DNA of 6,692 nucleotides, from the NCBI GenBank assembly GCA_964653695.1, contig CAZZFQ010000071.1, positions 1 to 6,692 on the forward strand. Reading direction: 5' to 3'. This DNA is from JALHTG01 sp964653695. GTDB taxonomy: Archaea > Thermoproteota > Bathyarchaeia > 40CM-2-53-6 > JALHTG01. The position numbers and the translations under genes are program-made. Shown in pieces: positions 1 to 6,511 of this stretch. Position 1 is the stretch's first letter; each line of letters opens with the position of its first letter. The notes below the pieces were generated by a model, which saw only the letters and a program-made list of their open reading frames with translations, ran no database searches and was not told where the DNA came from.

Positions 1-42
1 GAGAGACATTCACGAACATATGGGAGCGCAGGGGCAGTCGTG

Positions 43-2877
43 CTATTGCCATTTCCACAGCCTTCTTCGCATAGATACCTCTGGTAGCACGAACAATCCC
101 CAGCTGGCCACGCCAATTACGTAGGCTAGATCTGTCAGACTCAGTGGAGACAATCCAAACATTTTGGCCGTTATCGGAATGTATGTTATGCCGAGGGTAG
201 CAACGATAGAGACGACTTCAGCTATGACGAAGAATCTGTTCTTGAAGCTGCTGCGCCCCATTCTCCACACGCTGCGGGTTTCGGATCGGCAGTTCCAGAC
301 AACGAAGAGCTCGAACATGGCAGCTTGAACGAAGGCTGTAGTCCTCGCTTCGCGTAGAGTTTCTTCTGTTCCGAATCCATGAGCCGGCCATACGTAGTAC
401 TCAAGACAGAAGACTAGAATCGTTCCGAGGGCTTGCAATATGAAGGACATCAGTATGAATGCGCCCATCCCATGTAAGATGCCTTCATTCGGCTTTCGAG
501 GTTTCCGCTGCATTACGTCTTCGTCTGGAGGATCTGTGGCCAAGGCTACTGCAGGCGCGCCGTCCGTAACGAGATTTATCCATAAAATCATGGCTGGAAG
601 CAGAGGCAACGGAAACATCTCAGGACTGAACATCCCTCCTAGTATTGCGAAGGAACCTATAACAAGTAACTCGTCGAAGTTGCATGATATGAGGAATCTG
701 GCGTATTTGCGAATGTTATCGTAGATCACTCTTCCTTGCTCAACTGCCTTAACTATCGTCGCGAAGTTGTCGTCCGTGAGCACCAGGTCTGAAGCTTCAC
801 GTGTCACGTCAGTTCCAGCTATCCCCATCGAGACTCCTATGTCTGCAGCCTTCACGGCTGGCGCGTCGTTCACGCCGTCGCCTGTCATCGCTACGATGTG
901 TCCCCTGGCTTTCAGTGCTTTCACGATTCTCAGTTTGTGTTCAGGAGACACCCTGGCGTAGACCTTTACCCTCTCTACGATCTTCTCAAAGTCTTCGTTA
1001 CTCATGGCTTCCAGTTCAACGCCCGTGAGGACAAGGCTGTCTTTCTTCATTATTCCGATCTCTTCTGCTATCGCCACAGCAGTGAGTTTGTGGTCGCCAG
1101 TTATCATTACAGTTTCCATTCCAGCTGTTTCACACTTCTTGTTTGCTTCGATCGCTTCCTCTCGCGGCGGATCAATCATGGCCTCCAAGCCTACGAAGAC
1201 CAAGTCTTCTTCGACGTTGTGAAAGTCATTGAGGTTGCCCGGGAGCCATCCATAGGCCATGCCTAGAACACGTAAGGCGGAACCTGCCATGTTCTCGTTT
1301 ATTTCTAGGATCTTGCTTCGCTTTGCCTCTTCCAGGTTGCGCTCTTCGCCATTTTCGAGAACGCGACTGCATCTTTCCAGAACTGCTTCAGGGGCACCTT
1401 TCATGAAGACAACTTTTCTATTCTCAGGAGTCATGTGAATAGTGGCCATACGTTTCCTTTCAGATGTAAAGGGCACTTCGCCTATGCGTGGATATTGCTT
1501 CTCCAAGAATTTTTGAGAGAGACCGGCCTTTGCAGCTGCAACGATCAATGCACCTTCCGTCGGATCGCCTACAATCATCCATGCCTTCTTTTCGTCCTGC
1601 TCGAGCTGAGCGTTGCTGCAGAGAGAACCTATTCTAAGCAGCGTGGAGACAGCTTCGTCTCTTGCAGGGTTGATGGGCACGTTGTCTTGTTGAAACCCAC
1701 CTTCAGGTTCATAGCCAACACCTGAAATCTCAACAAGTTTGTTGTCCACGTAGAGCCTACGGACGGTCATTTCTCCCTTAGTTAACGTTCCCGTCTTATC
1801 GGAACAGATGACTGTGACGGCGCCCAGACCTTCTGCTGCGGAAAGCTTCCTTATTATCGCATTTCGCTTAGCAAACTCCCTAGCGCCTAGAGCGAGGCTT
1901 ATTGTAACTACTGCGGGCAGGCCTTCTGGCACTGCGGATATCGCAAGGGAGATTGAAGACATGAAAGCCTGAATGAAACCATCCAACTCTATGGCTCCCC
2001 TGCCGCGCCAAATCACAGAGATTACTTCGAAAGCTTCCAACGCAAAGATTGCCACACATACTGCTACGACGACTTTAGCAATCTTCTTTGCGAAGCTGTC
2101 AAGCTTTCTCTGCAGTGGTGTTTGCTCCTCCTCAGCTTCTTGAACCAGTTCGGCAATTTTCCCGAATTCCGTTCTCATTCCTGTGGCAGTAACAACTGCC
2201 TTGCCGCGGCCGTAGACAGTATGAGTTGCCGTGAAGGCTATGTTTCGTCTGTCATTGACGTGTGTGTCAATGGGCAATGTGGTCGAAGCGTCTTTGTTTA
2301 CCGGTGTGGATTCTCCCGTTAGAACAGCCTCATTTGTCTTCAGTTCTATGCTATCTACTAGCCTTGCATCTGCGGGCACGTGGTCTCCGGATTCTAGAAC
2401 CACAATGTCACCAGGCACAACTTCCCGTGCGGGAATGATCATTTCCCTATCTTCGCGTATAACACGGGCTTTGGGTGCTGCAAGTTTCCTCAAAGCGTCT
2501 AAGGCTTTCTCAGCTCTGTATTCTTGCACAAACCCACTTATTGCAACCAGAATTACTATGGCCCCTATGACAATCGCGTCTGCATATGTTTCCAGAGTCT
2601 CTTTAGGCGTCTCACCAGACGGAGCGGGTTGCTGTAACTCATAGTAGCCAATTATCACGGAAAAGATGGTTGCTGCTATGAGGAGTAGAATGAATATATC
2701 TTTGAATTCGCTCAGAAACATTTGAAGGGGTGTTCTACGTTTCCTCTCTTTGAGTTCGTTCAATCCGTATCTTTGAAGACGAGCCTTGGCCTCCTGATGG
2801 CTCAGACCGCTCCTCCTGCTGTTCAGTTCGTCTAAAGTTTCATCGATTGATTTGGCATGCCACATTATTTCGGCCAT
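43..2877 (-). CDS. SERCA-like P-type Ca2+-transporting ATPase (P2A)
   Basis: This is an ATP-driven cation pump of the P2A type, expected to move Ca2+ out of the cytoplasm across the cell membrane. Numbering from the ATG at 2877 (944 aa): cation ATPase N-terminal domain at about 5-70, TGES of the actuator domain at 187-190, the PEGL ion site of helix 4 at 317-320, the phosphorylated Asp360 in DKTGT, KGAPE of the nucleotide domain at 493-497, and the hinge TGDGVNDAP at 665-673. Ten membrane helices are visible (about 58-76, 98-117, 264-285, 300-324, 727-749, 758-779, 803-827, 847-863, 880-899, 913-932). Residues matching both SERCA Ca2+ sites are present: Glu318, Asn733, Glu736, Asn768, Thr771, Asp772, Glu856. 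The frame also allows a TTG start at 2952 (969 aa), but the ATG is preferred because GGAG lies 9 nt upstream and MWHAKS shortly after it is how such pumps usually begin. The gene ends with TAG and is intact. Family is certain; Ca2+ specificity is inferred from the site residues. Confidence 0.95.
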   Translation of the reverse strand: MAEIMWHAKSIDETLDELNSRRSGLSHQEAKARLQRYGLNELKERKRRTPLQMFLSEFKDIFILLLIAATIFSVIIGYYELQQPAPSGETPKETLETYADAIVIGAIVILVAISGFVQEYRAEKALDALRKLAAPKARVIREDREMIIPAREVVPGDIVVLESGDHVPADARLVDSIELKTNEAVLTGESTPVNKDASTTLPIDTHVNDRRNIAFTATHTVYGRGKAVVTATGMRTEFGKIAELVQEAEEEQTPLQRKLDSFAKKIAKVVVAVCVAIFALEAFEVISVIWRGRGAIELDGFIQAFMSSISLAISAVPEGLPAVVTISLALGAREFAKRNAIIRKLSAAEGLGAVTVICSDKTGTLTKGEMTVRRLYVDNKLVEISGVGYEPEGGFQQDNVPINPARDEAVSTLLRIGSLCSNAQLEQDEKKAWMIVGDPTEGALIVAAAKAGLSQKFLEKQYPRIGEVPFTSERKRMATIHMTPENRKVVFMKGAPEAVLERCSRVLENGEERNLEEAKRSKILEINENMAGSALRVLGMAYGWLPGNLNDFHNVEEDLVFVGLEAMIDPPREEAIEANKKCETAGMETVMITGDHKLTAVAIAEEIGIMKKDSLVLTGVELEAMSNEDFEKIVERVKVYARVSPEHKLRIVKALKARGHIVAMTGDGVNDAPAVKAADIGVSMGIAGTDVTREASDLVLTDDNFATIVKAVEQGRVIYDNIRKYARFLISCNFDELLVIGSFAILGGMFSPEMFPLPLLPAMILWINLVTDGAPAVALATDPPDEDVMQRKPRKPNEGILHGMGAFILMSFILQALGTILVFCLEYYVWPAHGFGTEETLREARTTAFVQAAMFELFVVWNCRSETRSVWRMGRSSFKNRFFVIAEVVSIVATLGITYIPITAKMFGLSPLSLTDLAYVIGVASWGLFVLPEVSMRRRLWKWQ

Positions 2878-2885
2878 TCCGACCG

Positions 2886-2890
2886 TCTCC
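2886..2890 (-). promoter_or_regulatory. Ribosome binding site favouring the ATG at 2877
   Basis: On the minus strand GGAGA lies here, with 9 nt between GGAG and the ATG at 2877. No comparable Shine-Dalgarno sequence precedes the alternative TTG at 2952. This decides the start in favour of the shorter protein, though a leaderless or near-leaderless start at the TTG cannot be excluded. Confidence 0.5.
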
Positions 2891-2994
2891 AGAGCCGCAC
2901 TGTAGCTTTGACAGAAGCTCTTAAGGCTTTTAGGTATCCAGCTGGGCAGCAAGAGAAGACATGAAGCTCAATCGCAAAGCCAATACTGATGTCA

Positions 2995-3003
2995 CTTATA
3001 TAG
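2995..3003. promoter_or_regulatory. Near-symmetric TATA box between divergent pump genes
   Basis: The plus strand reads CTTATATAG and the minus strand CTATATAAG, so both match the archaeal box A pattern. With the usual 25 bp or so to the start of transcription, the minus-strand RNA would begin near 2973 and give a leader of about 95 nt to the ATG at 2877 (about 20 nt to the TTG at 2952). The plus-strand RNA would begin near 3025, giving a leader of about 73 nt to the pyrophosphatase ATG. No other good box A is seen between the two genes. Neither side shows a strongly A-rich BRE, so the true orientation, or use in both, is open. Confidence 0.5.
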
Positions 3004-3097
3004 GCAACTTCAACTAGACGGCAACCCAAATCGTTCAACTACAAAGACACGATGGTCTGGAAGCCGAATTCGGAGTTCCCATAGGGCGTGAAGATGT

Positions 3098-5113
3098 ATG
3101 GAATCACCAACTGGACAGCCAAACATTCTACTTGCGCTGGTTCCGCCTATTCTGGCGATAGCGGCCATGGCAGTTCTGTATCGTAATGTTCGCAACTCAG
3201 ATCCGGGCACAGAGAAGATGCAAAAAATATCCGAGGCCATCAGGCTCGGCGCTATTGCCTATCTCAAGAGGCAGAATATTTACCTCGCAGTGTTTGTCGG
3301 AGTGATGGCAACGATACTTGCCCTAGGTGGTTTCAACTTTCGAACTGGGCAAATCGATATCAGACTGACCGTGGCATATGTCGCTGGAGCAGTCACATCT
3401 GCCTTCTCAGGCTACATAGGAATGTTGGGGGCAACTCTCGCGAATACTCGAACCGCTCAGGCGGCAAGATCAGGCCTGGCAAGCGCTTTCAGTGTAGCCA
3501 TCTCCGCAGGATCTCTCATGGGTTTGGGAGTCGTGGGATTGGGTCTTCTTGGGGTGAATACTGTGTATTACGCATTCAAGGACCCCGAGATCGTTCTAGG
3601 ATTCAGTTTTGGAGCAAGCAGCTTGGCGTTGTTCGCCAAGGCAGGGGGAGGGATATACACCAAGACAGCAGACATAGCCGCTGACCTCGTCGGTAAAGTA
3701 GAGCTTGGAATACCGGAAGATGACCCGAGGAACCCTGCAGTCATCGCGGATAATGTGGGAGATAATGTTGGAGATGTGGCTGGCATGGGTGCAGATCTCT
3801 TCGACTCCTATGTGGGATGTATTGTTGCTACAATGATATTGGGAGCTGCAATTAGTGTCAAGCAGATATTGTTGCCAATCTACTTTGCAGCGATGGGAAT
3901 TATCGCATCAATAGCCGGCACACTGTTTGTTCGATTGCTCATCAAGATGAGAAAGGGAAGGGATCCCGGCGGCGCCTTCGACTTGGGAACATTCTTCACT
4001 GGGGGAATGTTCGCTCTGCTTTCTGCGCTCGTAACGATGTACTTGAACACTAGTTGGAGTTACCTCATTGCAGCTGCAGCTGGTGTGGCCGCGGGATTTG
4101 TTATCGGCAAGACCACTGATTGGTTCACCTCCATAGACCAGAGGTTTGCCATTAACACAGCCAAGGCCGCTAGAAGCGGTGCGGCGATCAACATCCTAAC
4201 AGGTTTCTCCTATGGTCAACTAAGCGTGGCTCCTTCAATAATTGGAATCTGCGTGGCAACATTGGTAGCCTGGCACCTTGGCGGAATATACGGTATCTCA
4301 ATCTCCTCCGTCGGTATGCTCTCAATTGTTGGCATGATAGTCTCAGCAGATGCATACGGCCCGATCGTGGACAACGCGAAAGGGGTTGCCGAGCAGAGCG
4401 GTCTTGAGGAGAGTGCAATAGAGATAGCTGATCAACTTGACGCAGTCGGCAATACGACGAAAGCGATCACCAAGGGTTTTGCGATCGGTGCGGCCGCGTT
4501 GACAGTTCTCTCACTGCTCGGAGTCTACGCCGAAACGGTTGGTTTGAAGACCATTGATATTATGAACCCTCGTGTGCTCGTTGGCCTCTTTGTTGGGATG
4601 ATAATTCCACCCGTCTTCTCAGGCCTAATCATTTTGAGTGTGAGCCGGAACGCAGATCTGATGGTTTTCGAGGTTCGGAGGCAGTTCAAGGAGATTCCAG
4701 GTCTTCTGGAAGGCAGGCCCGGCGTGAAACCTGACTATGCAAAGTGCGTTGACATAGCTGCGAAAGGGGCAATAAGGGAACTACTGCCACCCAGTTTCCT
4801 ATCAATTGCAGTGACGATCGGAACAGGCTTCCTGTTGGGCAAAGAAGGGCTTGGAGGCTTCTTGGTTGGAAGCATACTCAGCGGTCTGCTATACGCACTG
4901 TTCATGTCAAATGCAGGCGGGATGTGGGACAATGCAAAGAAGTACGTGGAGGCAGGAAATCTTGGAGGCAAGGGTTCCGAAGTTCACAAGGCAGCTGTGA
5001 CAGGAGACACAGTTGGAGATCCATTCAAAGACACGGCAGGGCCCTCCTTGAATACTCTAATAACGGTATTATCGCTGACTGCGTCGGTATTCGCGGCATT
5101 CCTCTTCACTTGA
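3098..5113 (+). CDS. hppA: Membrane-bound proton-pumping pyrophosphatase, K+-independent type
   Basis: This integral membrane enzyme hydrolyses pyrophosphate to phosphate and uses the energy to pump H+ out of the cytoplasm. At 671 aa it lies at the short end of the family, with many hydrophobic helices from residue 7 to the C-terminus (about 16 expected). Substrate-binding segments are intact: GGGIYTK and ADLVGKVE at 183-202, EDDPRNPAV followed by ADNVGDNVGD within 207-226, DAYGP near 418-422, DNAKKYVE at 611-618, and GDTVGDPFKDTAGPS at 636-650. The sequence GNTTKAIT at 451-458 has Lys455 and Thr458, the pair that marks the K+-independent subfamily, which is known to pump protons; K+-dependent members have Ala there. 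One oddity is DNAKG at 425-429, where DNAGG is usual. An in-frame TGA at 3089-3091 makes ATG 3098 the first possible ATG; the ribosome site is weak (AGGG about 11 nt upstream). The gene stands alone, divergent from the Ca2+-ATPase. Family is certain, K+ independence likely. Confidence 0.97.
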   Translation: MESPTGQPNILLALVPPILAIAAMAVLYRNVRNSDPGTEKMQKISEAIRLGAIAYLKRQNIYLAVFVGVMATILALGGFNFRTGQIDIRLTVAYVAGAVTSAFSGYIGMLGATLANTRTAQAARSGLASAFSVAISAGSLMGLGVVGLGLLGVNTVYYAFKDPEIVLGFSFGASSLALFAKAGGGIYTKTADIAADLVGKVELGIPEDDPRNPAVIADNVGDNVGDVAGMGADLFDSYVGCIVATMILGAAISVKQILLPIYFAAMGIIASIAGTLFVRLLIKMRKGRDPGGAFDLGTFFTGGMFALLSALVTMYLNTSWSYLIAAAAGVAAGFVIGKTTDWFTSIDQRFAINTAKAARSGAAINILTGFSYGQLSVAPSIIGICVATLVAWHLGGIYGISISSVGMLSIVGMIVSADAYGPIVDNAKGVAEQSGLEESAIEIADQLDAVGNTTKAITKGFAIGAAALTVLSLLGVYAETVGLKTIDIMNPRVLVGLFVGMIIPPVFSGLIILSVSRNADLMVFEVRRQFKEIPGLLEGRPGVKPDYAKCVDIAAKGAIRELLPPSFLSIAVTIGTGFLLGKEGLGGFLVGSILSGLLYALFMSNAGGMWDNAKKYVEAGNLGGKGSEVHKAAVTGDTVGDPFKDTAGPSLNTLITVLSLTASVFAAFLFT

Positions 5114-5175
5114 CACGACTGTTCTGTCACACTTGAATGCTTCGCCTTACGGAAAGTACGTTTTCTCATTATGGT

Positions 5176-5226
5176 GTAGGGGCAGACTGTTTCTTCACCC
5201 CTATGACGATCAGAAGGCTTTTCTTT
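5176..5226 (+). terminator. Possible terminator after the pyrophosphatase
   Basis: TAGGGG at 5177-5182 can pair with CCCCTA at 5198-5203, a 6 bp stem (7 with a G-T pair) around a 15 nt loop. A T-rich tract CTTTTCTTT follows at 5218-5226. Archaeal termination depends mainly on T runs, and a second one (CGTTTTCTC) lies at 5159-5167. The loop is large and the T tract is separated from the stem and also abuts the next promoter, so this is only a candidate. Confidence 0.35.
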
Positions 5227-5230
5227 AATG
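5223..5230 (+). promoter_or_regulatory. Box A (TATA-like) promoter of the aminopeptidase gene
   Basis: TTTAAT at 5224-5229 resembles an archaeal box A. Adding about 25 bp puts the start of transcription at roughly 5252-5254, only a few bases before the ATG at 5256. There is no convincing Shine-Dalgarno sequence in front of that ATG. Together these suggest a leaderless mRNA, which is common in archaea. Confidence 0.45.
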
Positions 5231-5234
5231 GTTA

Positions 5235-5246
5235 CGCTACGTAGCG
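5235..5246. promoter_or_regulatory. Perfect 12 bp palindrome, candidate operator
   Basis: CGCTACGTAGCG is a perfect palindrome without spacer. It sits between the proposed box A (5224-5229) and the start codon at 5256, the position where a bound dimeric repressor would block transcription. No second copy was noticed in the window. The regulator is unknown, and a chance origin is possible. Confidence 0.4.
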
Positions 5247-5255
5247 CAGTGAAAG

Positions 5256-6320
5256 ATGATGGATCCTAGAGTTACAGAGCATGCGAAGCTTATTGTCACA
5301 TACTCGACGGGAGTCAAGAAGGGAGACGAAGTCCTGATCATGTCCTCTGATTATGGATTGGACTTGGCTTCTGAGATCTACAAAGAGGCAGCGAAGCTAG
5401 GAGGTAGCCCCTTAATAATGATGACTCCATCAGAAGTGACCCGAGCGTATTACGAGGTCACTCCTGAGGAGTGCTTGGACATCTTTCCAAACCATCTGTA
5501 TGAACTGACTAAGGCGTCAGACGTCGTAGTCTCGATCAGGTCAGACATTAACACACGTACACTGGGAAACGTGGATTCCAAGACGCTCACGAGAAGGGAC
5601 AAGACGACTAGGAAGATACAGGATGAGAGGCTCACGAAGAGATGGTGCCTCACGCAAGCGCCTACACCGGGATTCGCTCAAGACGCTGACATGTCGCTTA
5701 AGGAGTATGAAGACTTCGTCTACTCAGCCATACTGATCGATTGGACTAAGCAGAGGGGGCAGATGGAGCGGCTGAAGAAGGCCTTGGATGCTGCCGACAA
5801 GGTTCAGATAGTCGGAGAAAGAGCGAACCTCACCATGTCAATAAAAGAGAGAAACGCCGTTGTGGGTGACGCCACTCATAATGTCCCGGGTGGCGAGGTC
5901 TACACCGCTCCGGTTGACGACTCTGCAGAAGGGGAAATCTGGTTCGATCTGCCGGGTATTCGATATGGAAGAGAAATCAAGGGGATTCGGCTCAAGTTCT
6001 CTAATGGCGAGGTGGTGGACTACTCAGCTGAAACTAACCAGGAGACACTGAAGAGCATCATTGAGACAGATCAGGGATCTAGGAGGATAGGGGAACTTGG
6101 AATAGGAACCAACAGAGGAATCAGGAAATTCACAAAGAACATTCTCTTCGACGAGAAGATCGGCGACACGATTCATCTTGCGCTGGGTAACGCATACAAG
6201 GACTGTGGAGGCGTTAACAAGAGTGCGATACACTGGGACATGATAAAAACGATGAAGCCAGGGCAGATACTCCTGGACGGGAAGACCATTCAGAAGGATG
6301 GAAAGTTTGCGTGGGAGTAG
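5256..6320 (+). CDS. Metallo-aminopeptidase, family M29 (AmpS/aminopeptidase T-like)
   Basis: This is a cytoplasmic metal-dependent exopeptidase that removes N-terminal residues from peptides, a late step in protein turnover. The 354 aa product starts with the MDPRVTEHAKLIV segment typical of the family, and no signal peptide or membrane helix is seen. The C-terminal half carries the dinuclear metal site: Glu214 in PGGEVY, Glu280 in GELGIGTN, His307 in DTIHLALG, and His326 and Asp328 in IHWD. Tyr314 in GNAY fits the conserved family tyrosine seven residues after the His. The protein is somewhat shorter than the roughly 400 aa bacterial enzymes, with no key residue lost. Two ATG codons in tandem (5256 and 5259) could each be the start; the second gives MDPRVTE. 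It appears to be its own transcription unit, with box A and palindrome just upstream. Arginine is often encoded by AGA/AGG. Substrate preference cannot be read from the sequence. Confidence 0.93.
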   Translation: MMDPRVTEHAKLIVTYSTGVKKGDEVLIMSSDYGLDLASEIYKEAAKLGGSPLIMMTPSEVTRAYYEVTPEECLDIFPNHLYELTKASDVVVSIRSDINTRTLGNVDSKTLTRRDKTTRKIQDERLTKRWCLTQAPTPGFAQDADMSLKEYEDFVYSAILIDWTKQRGQMERLKKALDAADKVQIVGERANLTMSIKERNAVVGDATHNVPGGEVYTAPVDDSAEGEIWFDLPGIRYGREIKGIRLKFSNGEVVDYSAETNQETLKSIIETDQGSRRIGELGIGTNRGIRKFTKNILFDEKIGDTIHLALGNAYKDCGGVNKSAIHWDMIKTMKPGQILLDGKTIQKDGKFAWE

Positions 6321-6327
6321 GTAAGTC

Positions 6328-6376
6328 CGAAGGGTTTCACCTCTCCTTTGTAGAGAAGATCACATTTCTCTTCTGT
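6328..6376 (+). terminator. Hairpins with T-rich flank after the aminopeptidase
   Basis: Two small stems follow the stop codon. CGAAGG at 6328-6333 pairs with CCTTTG at 6345-6350 (one G-T pair, 11 nt loop). AGAAGA at 6354-6359 pairs with TCTTCT at 6369-6374 (9 nt loop), in a pyrimidine-rich stretch. They could help end transcription, but no long T run is present. Confidence 0.3.
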
Positions 6377-6410
6377 TCAGATGCTCCTCAGAAACAGAGC
6401 GATGTCGTAT

Positions 6411-6430
6411 TGGTTCGTCTCGATGAACCA
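6411..6430. repeat. Perfect inverted repeat in the intergenic gap
   Basis: TGGTTC at 6411-6416 is matched by GAACCA at 6425-6430 around an 8 nt spacer, and part of the spacer could extend the stem (G-T, then T-A). A further small stem, GTCGTT with AACGGC around a GTTT loop, lies at 6442-6457 and contains one G-T pair. Together they make this non-coding stretch richer in structure than the other gaps. The role is unknown: it could be an operator, a 3' end structure or part of a small RNA. Confidence 0.35.
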
Positions 6431-6461
6431 CCTCTTGGCTAGTCGTTGTTTAACGGCATAT

Positions 6462-6476
6462 CTAAAAAGATTTTAG
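6462..6476 (+). promoter_or_regulatory. A/T-rich dyad overlapping the probable promoter of the last gene
   Basis: CTAAAAAGATTTTAG is an inverted repeat (6 bp arms, 3 bp spacer) and the most A/T-rich spot before the last gene. Counting about 25 bp from its centre puts the transcription start near 6491-6495, leaving a leader of about 20 nt that contains GAGGGT at 6499-6504. The position suits a box A, and the symmetry also suits a regulator site on top of it. Confidence 0.4.
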
Positions 6477-6511
6477 TACGATTGCTGAACGTCAGGCAGA
6501 GGGTAAGTTGA

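Noticed and set aside
1..42. Possible end of a gene entering from the left
   Set aside because: Forty-two bases do not distinguish coding from non-coding, and no terminator-like T run follows the ATPase stop codon on the minus strand.
440..2644. Several plus-strand open frames of 60-137 codons opposite the Ca2+-ATPase
   Set aside because: They lie antisense within a fully conserved pump gene, lack family resemblance and ribosome sites, and mirror its codon pattern.
3010..3240. Minus-strand frame of 76 codons across the pyrophosphatase start
   Set aside because: It overlaps the conserved N-terminus of the pyrophosphatase, has no recognisable domain, and is best explained as a shadow.
5107..5136. 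Direct repeat CACTTGA spanning the pyrophosphatase stop codon, and a TGACA/TGTCA stem
   Set aside because: The 7 nt repeat and 5 bp stem are too short to stand out from chance.
6411..6430. GGTTCG...GAACC resembling a tRNA T-arm
   Set aside because: The spacing and loop do not fit a T-loop, and no acceptor, D or anticodon stem is found around it.
6420..6488. Possible archaeal C/D box guide RNA (GATGA at 6422-6426, CTGA at 6485-6488)
   Set aside because: The C box is imperfect, no internal D' and C' pair was found, and the interval would cover the probable promoter of the next gene.
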